Shown: positions 25,123 to 39,571 of the stretch, one piece after another
Layout of the letters: every line of letters begins with the position of its first letter
Position numbering within the stretch: the stretch's first letter is position 1
From: Daphnia carinata
Lineage: Eukaryota; Arthropoda; Branchiopoda; Diplostraca; Daphniidae
Reading direction: 5' to 3'
Assembly: GCF_022539665.2 (NCBI RefSeq)
Contig: NC_081334.1
Location: 3,348,001 to 3,412,000 of the forward strand
Length of the DNA: 64,000 nucleotides
Notes under the pieces: model-generated
What the model was told of the DNA's origin: nothing
Database searches by the model: none
The model's input: the letters and a program-made list of their open reading frames with translations, nothing else
Made by a program: the position numbers and the translations under genes

Positions 25123-25715
25123 CGTAGAACATTTTGAATAATGCAAAGGTCAAACAGGTTGAGGAGCTTCCCTCCAATGGAGGAGAGATCTATAAAAAAA
25201 AAAATAAAAATAAGAGAAAAAAGTGTTTTCTTTCAAGACGCCCATCTCGTTCTATATGCCAAGTTTTGAATCTTCTTTTCGCTGGGGCTGCTGATCTGTT
25301 CCATCAGCTTTCGACCATGTTCCTTTTCGTGTATAGGCCTGGGCGTGATTTCCGTATATCGCACTTCGTTTGTTGTATTTATAAGACGCGAAAAAAAAGG
25401 GTGGGAAAATAAATAATAATAATAAAAAAAAAAAAGCCAACAACAATAAAGGGCTGGGCCGACTCTGTGTGTGTGTGTGTCTATGTGTGTACATATACAA
25501 ATATATATTGGTATTGGCGCAGACACACGTAGCACCGGTGGAATATTAATCGGTTGATCGATTAGTTTTTCCCAATTTCCTCACACGTGTGTTTTTTTTT
25601 TTATGGCTTTGCCATTGTTGCAAATCTCTAAAAAGAAAAAAAAAAAAAAAATTCAAATCCGCATTTAAAATTTTAGAAAAATAGAATTTAAATAAAATTC
25701 TATTATCCGCTTTGA

Positions 25716-25747
<32 letters not shown>

Positions 25748-28700
25748 GTGTGTACGCTGACTGGACCAGAGTGAACGCAACGAGCGGACGGGTAGTTAAC
25801 ACGGACCCGAATAAAAAGAAGGGGAAAAAAAAATAGGGAGACTCGGGAGTGTATAATTGAAATTTAATGACAGTGGGCGCAGATAGGAAAAAAAAAAAAA
25901 AAAAAAAAGTTTCGACACCAAAAACGATCCCGCTCCGTACAGTCAGCGTGAAAGCAAAAAGAAAAAATCATCATAAAAAAGAGATATATAACGCGCTCAA
26001 CTTTAAGTATAGAGATAGCAACATTTTTTTTTTTTTTCTTTCTTGCGCTCAATTACTTGATTATCACAACACGAAAACCTTTTCATAGGGAAGGAAGGAA
26101 GAAAAAAAAAAAAAAAGGGGGGGGGGGGGGGTTTCAAGTGGACTATATCTATATCATTAAGAGCTATCCGAAACCATTCAAGAATATACACACAGAAACA
26201 CACACAAGATAAGCCCCTCAATGATGATGATGCCCTTCGGAGCTCGTATTTATTTTCTTCTTCGGACCGGGTGTTGGGAAAGATGTATAATAGAAGGGCG
26301 CAACGTTACATAACAACGATTCGGCACACAAAATGGCGCAACACTTTGGGGAAAAAAAAAAAAAAAAAAAAAGCTGCTCATTTTCAAACACCCTCCCACT
26401 TTTTTTTTTTTTTTTTGCTACGTAATTATTTGTGATGGCATCATTTGAAATAGCGAGATTTCGAATGTACCGGCACCGTTCAAATGGTCAGCAATTTTAT
26501 TTCATTTTTTATTTTTTTAAAAGAATTTTAAATTGAATAAAATCTCAACATTTTCGTTATTTCAACAGCTTATGGAAAACTGAATGTAAGGTAATGAAAA
26601 ATAGCGATGATTTTTTTGGACCCATTCCTCATCTGGCAAACGGAAATTTTATCGGCGAGATAACGAGGCGTGAAATGAGAAGTAAAAATTCCCCGACAAA
26701 TGGCCGCCATCCATTTATTTTTCCTGCAAACACATTTGTTTATTGCCCCTCTCCATTAATTGATTAAACGTTCAACGATTTATCGCGCATTCTTCCTTAA
26801 GAACGAGATCGTGACGTTACGACACACGACGTGCATCGCTGTCGTCGGCGCATTACACATTTTTCACGCTCTCCCCGCAAACAGGTGAAACGATAAAACA
26901 AAACAGAAAAACAAATGATTTCAAAACGTTCGGCGCGTTGTGGAAAACAAACGAGTAAAGACCGCGCCCCGTTCTCTCAATGCCGACGAAATTCAACAGT
27001 GCGCACTCCGTTAACAAAAGCCAATTTACGTTTAGTTTGACGTGTTGCGCGAGCGCAAAACCATTGAGAAACAAAGTGAGTCACGTAAAAAAAAAAAAAA
27101 AAAAAACAACAACAACAACAACAAAAAGATATGTACCGCCGAGTTCAATTTCATTCACCCTCGATGACCTTTTCCAAACATGCCGACTTTGACGATCAAC
27201 ATCCGGAAATTTAAAGAAAAAAAAATTTAAATTCTTGATCAATTTAAGTTTGTTTTTGTTTTTTTTTTCATCCATAATTTGTTAATAATGGCGCACGTCT
27301 TTACATCGGGGGGAGAAAAGAATGGTAGCCCTATCTGCGACTACTGATCCATCAATCAAAGTGCAGTTTGATGGTGCCAGCCACTTGGAGGCGGCACAGT
27401 AGCATTAACGTCAACATTTATGCCTTTTGCTGTCTGTATGTTTAGCAAGGAATAATAAATAAATAAATAAATAAATAAAAAACGATCACGATTCTTTCTT
27501 CTTCTTTTTTTTTTTTCACGTTATTATACTATTCAAGTTGATGGATGTGTCCGGCCTATTCGAAATTCAATTTTTTTTTTCCCCACCGAAATAAAAAAAA
27601 AAAAAAAATCAAAATAAACAAACCGGCGTGAAAAGAGGCCGATTCAATGAAGCAACAACAACAAGAAAGAAAAAAGAAGAAGAAGAAGAAGAAAAAAAAA
27701 AAACATGTTGTGGGTTTCGCCCCCTTTTTTTTTTTTTTCGCTCTTCTATTTACACACAGAGTCCTTGAATGATTAAAATCCTACAACAGCAAACTATATC
27801 TATGCTCTTTTCGAATTGAATGTTGTAGGCACTCGGTGGACATGCGCACACCGTTCAAATGAAAAGGCTCCCAACTTCTCTCTTCTTTTTTTTTTTTTTT
27901 TTTTTTTTTTCTTCTTGTCATCATTTTTTTTTTTTTTTTTCGGCGTCGGCTTCTCTTTTTATCAAACTACGTTTCCCCACCCGTCCTGCCCAACAAACGA
28001 TTTATCCAGCAAAAGAAAATGTTTAGAAAATCTATTCCAGAAGCTCCGTGTACGCAAAACAAACATACACACACACACAGAAGGGCAACGTCAAATGACA
28101 CGATCCCCAAACAACAACAACAAAAAAAATTCTTTTTAAATTCCAAACATAAAAAAAAAGAGGAGCTTAAATTAATGACACCAAAACTGGACAACGCACA
28201 CACACACACACACACAAAAAGATGATTTATTCAACAACAAAAGGTAGTGTGCGCGCCTAACGTGTGTCTTGATCTTCTTTTAACAAGCGTCCACTCTTTT
28301 TGCTGCTCACAACACCTTGACAACTTTAGTTTTACCTACTCCCTCCCCTCTCTTTTTCGCTGTTATTTATTTGATTTATTTTAAAAAGTCATCATCATCA
28401 TCATCATCATCTGTCTGTGGGCGCAACAGGGGAGGATAACCCATTCTTTCTTTCTTTTTTCTATTTTTACACACGAGAGAGAGAGAGAGGGGGGGGGGAT
28501 TAATAATTTCGTGTTTGGAGATCTTGACCAACCCCGCGCGCGCCCATTTGATGATTTTGCGCGCACCGGCGCATCAGCTCAAACAAAAAACAAAACAAGA
28601 CAAAAAATGTCGGCGCTACTTTGGCGCCCTCCTTTGACGGAAAACGCCGCCATTTTCAATCGCCACAAAAAAAAAAAAAAAATGTAAAAAAAAAAAAAAA

Positions 28701-30323
28701 AACCGACATATGAATTAAAAAAAAAAAAAAAAAAAGAAACGGGAATTGTATAACAAGAAACTTATTAGAGGCACATCAACAGTAAAGAAAATGTTGGTGA
28801 TTTCTTTTGTGTGTGTGTGTGTGTGCGTGTCTACGTTTGACAGATTGGCGCAAACGGAGGGGTGGGGTGGGGGAGATAGAGGGAGAGGACCCTGTAATCA
28901 AAAAAAAAAAAAAAGTTGGAAACGCAAGTGAGCAAAATGGCCGCCATCCATCACGCGACATCCGAACCGCAGCCGACGGCATATCCGGTTTTTCTCCCCC
29001 GTACGCACAAAGATCCGACATTTAAAAAATTCTCTCTCTGATATTTCGTGTATAAACACACATCCGCGCGGAAGCCGTGAAATTTGTGATTCGATCCCCT
29101 TTCACCGTATACGTCTAACCCTAATATTGGGAGAGAAAAAGAAGAAGAAAAAAAATGCATGCCGCACATGAGCAACAGAATCCAACGGAATTCACAGTTT
29201 TCGAATAAGGGGAACGCGGTTTATTAGGGATAGAGGTAAAAGAGAGGGGAACGGTATATGACTCGCATCATCATCGACATCACGGCCGGTTGAATTCCAA
29301 ATGACTTCCGGATATTCAAATTGTGTGTATCCCCCCCCCCCCTCACTGGTTCTCCTTTCTCTCTTACTAGAAGAATTCGAAAAAATATATGTATATATTC
29401 AGTTCCGGGTATTTATAATTCGTTGCGTTATCTTCTTATGTATCAGAATTTTCAGCATTTTATTTGATCGTGTCAATTTTCACGAGACTCAAATAAAAAA
29501 AAAAAAAATAAATAAATAATTCAGATTTATTATTACGGGTAACGTGTACGCACTCGATTGTTAGCCGTTGTTCCATGTTTCTCTCTAATACGTTCCTCCT
29601 CTTGTTTTCCCCCCGCGTGTTCGTTTTCCGGAAGCACGCTCCATCGACGCATCGTCCTCTTCCATCATAAAATTTGGATGTTTCAAATGTGTACAACCCC
29701 CCCCCCCCCCTCTTTTTTTTTTTTCTTCTTTTTTCGTGTACGGACTGTCCAAAAAAGCAACAAAAAAAAATAAAAATAAAAGTGTGTCGGAATGTTGTGC
29801 CTCTACATGCGTGCAGTACGCGTCTATTGTTATATCTACACACACGAACGAGTCACACGAGAGGGGGGTAGGAGAATGATGACTGATTTCACTCACCTAC
29901 CCCACACTACCCCGACGGGTGGTAAGGCGGCAAAAAAAAATAAAAAATAAATATGAAAAAATAAAAAGGGAAATTGATTAGCAGACGCACATAGTTGGAA
30001 TGGCATTTCAAGTATTTAATACCATTTTAAAGATGATGCATCATCGATTGAATTCAATTGAACGGAAAGAAATTTAAAATGAATGGATTCGTTTTCACTT
30101 AGGGGATTTGTTTTGTTTTTTTTCTTCTTAAGAAATACTAATAATAATAAGCGTGGGTGTTTTTGTTTCTGCTTTCCAGGGTGGAAAGAACGTGAAAAAG
30201 ACGGGGCCCTTTGGCGGCGGGAAATTTCGAACGCGAACAAACTCGGAGAAAACAAAATGGGTCAAAGGTTATAATGGCACCAGAGTGAATCACTTCGATA
30301 ACAAAAAACAAAAAAAAACCATA

Positions 30324-30328
<5 letters not shown>

Positions 30329-30359
<31 letters not shown>
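30329..30359. repeat. (GA)n microsatellite, 31 bases
   Basis: Perfect GA repeat followed by a short A run, within gene-free DNA. Confidence 0.9.
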
Positions 30360-30365
<6 letters not shown>

Positions 30366-30657
30366 AAAAAATGCATAATAGAAAACAAAAAAAAAAGAAG
30401 GGGGGAGGTGAAACAGACAATCTCGGCGGGAGTTCATGACAGACGAATTTTCACGCTCGTTGAAGAAAATGGCCCCTTTCGACTCCCCCGCACAAGGGGG
30501 GGATAAGAAAACATTCCATGTTTGTTGTGTGCCTCTTTTGCATCGATAGAAAACATTCCAAAGCGCATCTACATACGAATGTAGATCCCTCTTAACGCAT
30601 TCACATTGTTCGCCCTCCTACGCCTATTGGGGCAACCCATTTCGCCATCTTTTATTC

Positions 30658-30693
<36 letters not shown>

Positions 30694-30769
30694 ACGAATT
30701 TTTTTTTCCCCCATTGATTCACAAAAAAAAATTCTTCAGAAACAAATGCCAAGCGCATTTCTATTTTTG

Positions 30770-30805
<36 letters not shown>
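30770..30805. repeat. Poly-A run, 36 bases
   Basis: Uninterrupted A tract close to another long A run at about 30661-30691. Confidence 0.9.
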
Positions 30806-30807
<2 letters not shown>

Positions 30808-33044
30808 ATTCCGGTAACAAACAAGCCCAGTCATTTTTGTTTAATGCTTTGATATTAATGTGATAGACATCCGCCCATTGAGATGTATGGGCTCATTGTT
30901 TTCATTTCTCTTCGGTTTTTTTTTTGTTTTTAAGAATAAATCAAAAAAGAAAAAAAGTCTGCACGATAATTTTGTTTTTCTTTCAAAATTATTCAAATCA
31001 AGTGGAATCTTTTATTTGAAATAAATAAAATGATATGGGCTGGATGTTGTACAAATTCCTTCGGCGCTTAAAATCGTCAGAGAAACAATACGTGAAAATG
31101 CCTCTCCCAAATTGAAAGAATTCATCAAGACGCAATCCCGAACAATAATAAATTCATATACAAACAACAACAACAACAGATTTATTTTTTTGTGGTGTGT
31201 TTGTTTGTTTCCTAAAGTTGCACAACACACACACACACACACACACACAAAACGACATCACACATGTTTTTGTTTTTTTTCTCCCTTACATTGCCCCCCG
31301 ACTGATGGAACGCGTTCATCTCCCGCAGTCCGCCTCGTGCCGTTTCACGATCCATTAGCATATTCAACCGATTTGTGAAAGTTCTTTCTAAAGAAAAAAA
31401 AACAAAACAAACCTCCTACGCCTATGTCTGATGAAAACCTTCTCTTTTTTTTTTTTTTTTCTTTCTTTCAAAGTTATATCGAAGGGGAAGTCTGTTAGTG
31501 GTTGTATAAAAGCCCCTATAAAAATTCACTGGCTGTGTTGTTCTATACAGAAAAGACATTTTCAAAAAAAAAAAAAAAAGAAGGCGGCGCCCGTTGTAAA
31601 CCCCCTCGTGTGGTGGGCCCAAAAAAAAAGAATTGTCGGACGATATTTAAAAAAATATATATATACATGGCGGGAATCGGTTGTTCTTTTTTTTTTTTTA
31701 AAGAGGAATGGGGGGAAGAGACCCATCTATGGAAAAAGCCAGCAGCCAAAACACGTAAATATTTTGGGGAGTTCAAATAAATAAAAATATAAAAAACATG
31801 CACAAGAAGCAAACACGCAGCGGTAGTCTTTTGCACGAAGAGACTCCCGAAGCGCAGTGCTTTATGGAGATGAAGACCAACGAAAATTCGATTCCGATTA
31901 GGTAATTATGTTCATAAAAAAAAAAAAAAAAAAAGAAAAGAAAAGGAAACGAGGTTTTTTTTTTTGATACCATATTGTCCTAATTCAATCCAAATGAAAG
32001 ATGGCCAGCTGGGGTGGAGCTGCCCATCAGATTATTTGTGTTCCAAGGAGTTTATTAGTCAAAATGTACCAAAAGAGAATATACATTTTTTTTTTGTTTT
32101 GTTTTTTTAATTTGATGCGCGCGACATCAAAGTTTCATCAATCCTAATAATACGCAACGATAAGACCAAACACGGCCAATCGAAAACAGTGAATTTGTTT
32201 TCGAGGTTTTTATCAATTCCGGTTTCCACACATTTTCAAGTCCCCCCCCCCCCACTTTTTTGTTTTGTTATTTCTCTTTAGACGCTATACATTTATGGTC
32301 CATTCCCTTTTTTCTTTTTTTGTTTCAAACTTCTCAAGAAAGAAAGAAAGAAAAAAAAAAAAAACGATCCGTCTCAATCTTTGAAAATGGATGGCCGGAT
32401 GATATTTTTTTTTTCTTTTTTTTCTTTTTTTGTTTCTTAGATGGAGATGGATTTCCATGCAAATGATTCCAGACAGAGATAACAGGCAAACAGAATATTT
32501 ATGACGAAATACAGTATTGCTTGTATCTACTTGTAACGTTTAAAAAAAAAAAAAAAAATATGAAGCGCGACACGAGCCATTGAAAAAAAAAAAAAAAAAA
32601 AAAAGCTCCCGCTGTCGAAGACGCACTCACCAAAAAAAAAAAAAAAAAACGAGTCGTTCAACACAACTGTGAACGTGACTCGGTGAGTTGTAACATTTGA
32701 AAAAAAAAACAAAAAAAAACGTACATATAAAAGAAACAATCACACACACAAAAAATGGAATAAATGTATATGGAATCTTGGCGTCACCTTTTGTTTTCTT
32801 TTACCTTTACTCTCTCTCTCTCTCTCTCTCTTTCCCCCCCCCCCCCCCATTTCTAATGGTCTCCAGCTGTCGGAGAGAAAGAAAATAGTGATAGATTATA
32901 AGGCCAAATCATCTTCGATATGATGGAGCGAAACGTTAACTGAACGCAACTCGAAAATGCCGCCATTGGCTTATCAAAACGAACGTGATGAAGATGAATG
33001 CAGTCCAATCAAACGGTATCAATCTTTCGATGAATATCACAAAT

Positions 33045-33075
<31 letters not shown>

Positions 33076-33477
33076 CAGATATGAGGAAAACTTGGTTGGA
33101 CGCGTTTAGCAGAATCCCCGCACGGGCGCTGCTTGACGCGAACGCGATAACGGAATAGAAGGAACACAGGGTTTTCCTCTATTTTGAATACGGAATTATG
33201 GAAAATGAATTGAAATAAAAAGGAGAGCAAAAAAAAAAAATAAATAAATAAATAAATAAAAAAAAAAATATAGGCGGCTAAGAAACGAAATGTGTCGATC
33301 ATTATGCGCGCCGCGTAAATACAAAAATAAAAATAGAAAAACAAAAACAAATGTTTTCCTGTGGTCTGCTGCTGTGCTGTGTTACGTGTGTTTATTGAAA
33401 TGCGACTTGCATGAGTAATGAAGCTCCCATTGTTTCTCTCCTCTTCTTCTAAAAGTCCGACGCACTGAACAAGAAGG

Positions 33478-33508
<31 letters not shown>

Positions 33509-35099
33509 AGGACGCCCGCGGTGAAACGATGCAAATCTAGAGCGCTAGAAAATAAATAGACGAACACTATGCCCCGCGTCCTGACGTTTTTTCCAACACC
33601 TACACTCGCCATCGGATGTTTGTTTATACAACTCCCAAACTCGAAGATTTGAAACGTGACTCTGGACAAATGGAATTTCGGGTTTTATTTTTATTTTTTT
33701 ATTTTATTTTTTTTTTTTTAAAGCGTCCTGGAACATTTTGTGGAGGAAAATCTTTTCGAGCAAGAAAATGTAATTAGAATGTAAAAGAGGCAAACAGAAA
33801 CAAGTTGGTTTTCTCGCTCCGATACCAGTCGATTATAAATTGTCCTTTCGTTCGAATTACCAATTATAGAACAACTCGTCCGGATGATTCACCTACCCCC
33901 AACCCCAAAAAAACGTCTTTCTCGTGTGAGAAAAGAAAAAAAAAAAAAAAAACAACAATAGAGTTGCGTTTTATATGGAGCGGTCAAACGAGCACGGAGT
34001 CAATCCATCAGCATCACCCGATTTGTTTTCCTTCGTTTTTAAAACAATTTTTTTTTTTCTATTACAAGAAAACAAATCTAAATACGGTCATTTCTTTTTT
34101 TTTTTTTTTTGCCTTTGAAAGAGAAATCAATGGACAACAAGAAAAATATTTATCACAGTCCCCCCCCCCCCCGATTGAAGAAATCATTTTGTTCACACTC
34201 CAAATAAAGGAGAGCGAGAGAAAGAGAGAGAAGGTGCTCATAAATATGGAAGGGGCCGAAACGACACGATATCGCCCAATTAGAAGGAATCAAGTAACGG
34301 GCCCTTGTTTTTCTTTATTTCAAAAAAAAAAAAAAAAAAAAAAAAAATCAACGTCCCCAATCATTTTTCTTCGAATACACAAAGCTCTTAAAAGAGCCTA
34401 TTTTCAATATGCCTATCAACAACAAGAACGGAAAAAAAAAGACAGTCACCGTTAAAAACGAAAATTCGAGTGGAATACATATTTTCGTTGTTTTTTTTTT
34501 TTTTGTTTCAAATGCAAATGATTTATAAATAGGGAATAAGGGCGTTTTTACGTTACACGCAGAATGTTTTTTTGTTTTTTTTTTCTTTTTTTTGGAGAGT
34601 CCTAGAAAAAATCAAATCAAAAAACCTCATTTGTCGGGACGATGGCGAATCAGCGCACGTTTCCCTTTTCTTTTTTCTGTTTCAAATGACTCAGAAAAGT
34701 ACAAATGTTATTATTATTTATTCACGGACTGTTGTTTGATTTTTTTTTTTCTTTTTTTTTTCGTGCGTCATTAATCAGGACACCAAGTCGTCAAACGAAA
34801 ACCAGTTGTTCAAAATAGCTCTAACTCGCCTAAACTCCCCCCCCCCACCCTACCCCCGATATGAGAAAACATTCTCGCCCAATCGGAAAAAAAAGGACTT
34901 TAAACAGCCATTTTTCGTTACGATTAGAAATCGATTGTATTCTCGAATTAAAAAAAAAAAAAAAAAAAAAATTGAATAATCCGGTAGGCACGTGCTGCCC
35001 GCCCAAACGCAATTGTTAAAGTCATCAAACTACTCGGATTCTTTGATGAACCTGTTTCGATTCTTCTTCTTAAAAAAAATAAAAATAAAATAAAATCTC

Positions 35100-35130
<31 letters not shown>

Positions 35131-36761
35131 TCAATGTACTATCTCCTCCCCACCTTTCCCCTGCCGTTGTCACAACGCTTTTTACGAGCGCCGCCAGAGT
35201 GGGCAGTAAAAAGTCACACACACAAAAATAATAATAATTGTCTAGTGAGAGAAAGAAGTCGTCGTCAAAGTGCCTGAAAATGACACTATCCCCCCCCCCC
35301 TCTTTTCTTTCTTTATCGATAAAAGGTCCCCAAACCTTTCGTCTCTCTCTCTCTCTCTCTCTCCAAAAAAAAATAATCCCGCACTGTCCCGTGTATACCT
35401 ATCGGGGTCCGCAGGTGATGATGATGATGTCGCCTTCGATTGTTTTGTCGTGTCACGCGCGCGATACAAGCACCGGCCGACCGGTTTAAAAAAAAAAAAA
35501 AAAAAAAAAAATCCTCTTCTTTCAAACAAAACAAAAGGATTTTTCTTTTCTTTTTTTTTTTTTTTTTTTGTTTTGTTTTTCTCTTTCGGTCGAGCGTGTC
35601 GTCATAAGATAAAAGTCAGCATCACCACACAAGATGGCCACCAAGTCCCATGACCTATACCGTAAAGCCAATAAGCCAATAGAATTTTCATTCCAAAAAA
35701 AAAAAAAAAAAAAAAAAGATGTGGCTAAATACGCTTTATTTTGTTAAGATTTTCGGGATTCTTTATTTTTTTTTAAGAGTTGATTTATCGCCATCGCATT
35801 CGGGAGGTTTAAAAGAAAACCTCAACATTGTCTTTAAAATTTCAGGAAAGATAGTTCAATACGAGACTACAAGATGCTATGGGATTGCCTCAATAGTTGG
35901 GGGATATTTGAATAGAAGATTCTTTTTTTTTCTTTCTTTTAAATAAAAATTCAAATGCGCCATACCGTCTTCGAGTCACGTTCCTACTCTTCTGTTCCGA
36001 CATTTGAGGTTCTCTTTTGTCACCAAGGGCCAAAGAAAAAAAAAAAAGGTCAAACGTAAAAAAGGCCTTTTAAGAGGGCAAGACAAGAGGTGTCTATATC
36101 TACAAGAAAGAAAAAAAAAAAAAAAAAAAAGGGAGGATATCATCATCCGTGGCATCGATGGACCGGTCACAAACTTGTTGGCCGGAAACGATCTCCCCCC
36201 CCCCCCCCCCCGCTCAAAAGTGCACTAAGTTTGAAATGAATTTATATATTAAAAAAGAAATATAGGCCTGTACAGCGATAGAGAGGGAGAGAGAGCTGCT
36301 ACAAGTCATACAAGTCAATAAATGTTCATGGAGCCTCTTTCCAACTTGGAGAAAGAAAATCAAATACAAAACGATGTTCCAGAGTATCGCGTTTCACAGT
36401 GTTTAAGCTTATTGGGTATAACCACAAGTCAATATATTTGAAGAACACATTCCAATCCTCTCTTCTTCTTTTTTCTTTTTTTTTTTTTTTTACCTCGGTG
36501 TGTCCCGGAACGTCTAAATAACAGAATGTTCCAACAAGATATTTGACTTGGCTCCCTGCACAAGCAAAACACTCAACTAATTTCTTCCTACCTCCTCCTG
36601 CCCCCCCCCCCCTCACAAAACGTTCTCCAGTCAACACACCAAAATCAACATATCGATGGGCCTATCCTCGACATTCTTCACGTTCTTCTTCGAAAATTCA
36701 AACAAAACAAATTCAAATCGTTTCCAATACCTTTTTTTTTTTTTTTTTTTGGCTTCTAAAT

Positions 36762-36780
36762 CCCCCCCCCCCCCCCCCCC
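36762..36780. repeat. Poly-C run, 19 bases
   Basis: Nineteen C following a 19-base T run by about 10 bases; one of several C runs over 14 bases in the window. Confidence 0.85.
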
Positions 36781-39571
36781 AATTTTTCCGGGTCAAAATT
36801 GAATGCAGATAGAGACTACGTGTGATTTGTTTAGCGTTTGGCAAACGAGGCTCAAAGTGTTGGTACACACCGAACCGTCGGTGATGGGCCGAAAGATACA
36901 CAAAACGTTCCAGTGCTAAAAAGCGCACCTGTAATTCTTTTCGAATTACAAACGCATCTAGTTCTCTCTCTCTTTTTTTTTTTTTTTCTTCAAAGAAAAA
37001 CATACCACCACCATTCAAATGGATGGCTCTTTTTTTTCTCAGGCCTCGAGCATCTAAAAAAAAATAAATAAATAAATAACTCGTTGAGAGCGCAAAATAA
37101 AAAGAAAAAAGGTGATTCTTTCTTGTTCCAACACCTACGTAAAAAAAAAAAAAAAAAAAAAGAAAAAGAGAGGCCCTCGGTTGCGTGTTTGCGACGAGTT
37201 GGTGCGTCAGCGGCAGAAGAGCCTTCACGAAAAAGGGGGGGAGACGCTTCTACGTTAGAAAATTAATGATAGTGGGGCACACACACACACACACACACAC
37301 ACACAAGAAAAACCGGGAAGCCCGAGTCGATTAGTCAATGCCCAAGTTACACAAACGTATTTCTTTTTTATTCTTTGCTCTATCCGTCCACTCGAAAATG
37401 CAAAGAGACAGAGAGAGAGAGAGAGAAAAGAAAACGACATCTAAACTGTCACCACAAAGAAGATTCTTCTTCTTCAAACGCGTCCCAACTCCCATTCTTT
37501 TTTCCGTTTTAGAAAACAAATAAGATCAACACCAAATTTCCAAGTTGAGAAAATGACAAATGAATTTCAAGTAGCGCGCGAATGTTAAAACAAAAAAACC
37601 AAGTGGAGTTAGAAACAATCGACGTAGGCCTACGACGGCAAACGAAAGGGAATTCAAGATAAAAAAAAAAAAATAAAAAAAAATATGTCCATAAAAGGAA
37701 ATATTTAACAAAAACGGGTCTTCTTCATCATTGACTCCTCATTAAATGATAGGAGAGTCCGTCCCCTATAATCATAATGCAACAAACGATATATCGATGA
37801 TGAGAAATGAACACGGTTTTTTGAAGAAAAAAAAAATATCTTTCATCATTTTCCTTTCTATTAACGTCTATACCGATCCAAAAAGACATTGACGTGCAGA
37901 CATTATAGCATTTTATCTTTCAGAGGCATAATCTTCTTAATTTAGAGGGGGGAAAGAAAAAAACCACTTCGTTAATGACCCCTCAACGTCTCATCATTTT
38001 CGTGTCAGCTTCGAACTGAATTCAAGGGGATTCGATAGGAAAATTTCAAATGAATCGTTTTCTTTAAAAGAAAAAAAAAAAAAAAAAAAAAAAAAGGAAC
38101 GAGAAAAAATGGTAGGAAAAAAAAAAAAAAAAAAAAAAAACAAATGGAAAGAGACACAGACATCCGCCAAAAGTGGCGAGACGATGGCCCAAATGGCCGG
38201 CCATTGTCAAAGCCGTCACGTATACAAACATTTTCACTAACGGATACAGTTCCACACAAGAGCCGGACCACCCCTCAAGTCCATTTGCACCTCTGGAACT
38301 CTTCTCCTCACCCCTCACCCCCTCTGCTCTTTTTAATTTTAAACCGAGTGTGTATAAAAACGGACTTCATCTCTCTCCCCCGCCCCCCCCCCCCCCCCCC
38401 ACCCCCGTTTCCTTCTATGCAGGGTTCGTTCTAATCAATAGAAAACTCGAAAGGTCACGATAATAAACAAACACAACAGAATCGCACATTCAGACATCCG
38501 TGTGTGTCCAAAACGAATCTGGTTGTTTCAGAAGAGACTGGAACTGTCACAAGGAAAGAAAAACCTGCTGGCTGTGGGGGGGGGGGGGGGAAAAAAAAAG
38601 TGGGGGCACAGAGAGTCACGTACCATGTAGACATCAAAAGATGGTCATCTCTCTTTGAATGTTTGACGGCCATTTAAAAAAAATAAAAATAAAAATAAAA
38701 ATCGATCATCTCCTTTTTGCTTCTTTTCTTCAACCCCTTTTTTGCTACAACCAGTCGACCCCCCTTCAATTTATCAACAGGTTAATTGGCTACTACTGTG
38801 TGGACGCTTTCCAGACAGAACCAGACGAGTCAAGTGGTTTCCTTTTTAAAAAGGAGTCAACAGGTAAAAACTTTTTTTCAATTGTTGGGATCTCATTCCA
38901 TTTTTGTTTTCTTGTCTTTTTGTAATGTAGCATTCTGATGGAAATAAAAACTGTACAGCAATAGAGGCGACATGGAGAAATCAATTTGTTTTCTTCAAAT
39001 TAAACAATTCTTATTTGATAATAATAAAAAGAGGCAGCAGCAGGCACAACCAGAACATCATCAGAAACAGAAATCGGGGAATGCAACAAATAAATTCCAT
39101 CGCGTTTAAAAGAACGAAATGAAAACGTGCGTTTAACGACGGATATTTTTGTCATAAAAAAATACGATCATTCAAAATGGCCTATTTTTTTTTTTCTTTT
39201 GATGAAAAAAATATTTGCATACACGAGAAAATAATGATTTTTTTTTTTTGTCTTTTTAAAAATCGAAAATGAAAAGAAAAAATAGTCTAATAGTCTTGTA
39301 GGCCTACAGAAAGAAAAACGTGCGGATCCCTAGACGATAGGTAGAAAACATTTGTTCTACGACAACAGGGTTACACAAATCAAATCGACGCGAATCCTGA
39401 ATAATGTCAATTTGTCCACAATCAAAAAATATTAAAGATAATTTCAAATGATTAGTAAGATATATAAGATTTTAAAAAAGATTTAAAAAAAAAAAAAACA
39501 GAAGGAAAAGAAAAAAAAATAATAATAATTTGACTAGACGCATCGAAAATATAAACCGCATAATCGAGAAT

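Larger units (their letters stand above)
22534..39571. other. Gene-free intergenic DNA, right half of the KLF interval
   Basis: No supported gene. It contains (CA)n at 22633-22660, (CT)n at 23080-23112, (TCA)n at 28389-28411, (GA)n at 30329-30359, a G run at 26117-26131, a C run at 36762-36780 and many A/T runs. Two copies of a 17-mer with GCCAT cores lie at 26698 and 28935. It probably also includes the 3' UTR of copy B near its right end, but no clear poly(A) signal was found. Confidence 0.6.
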
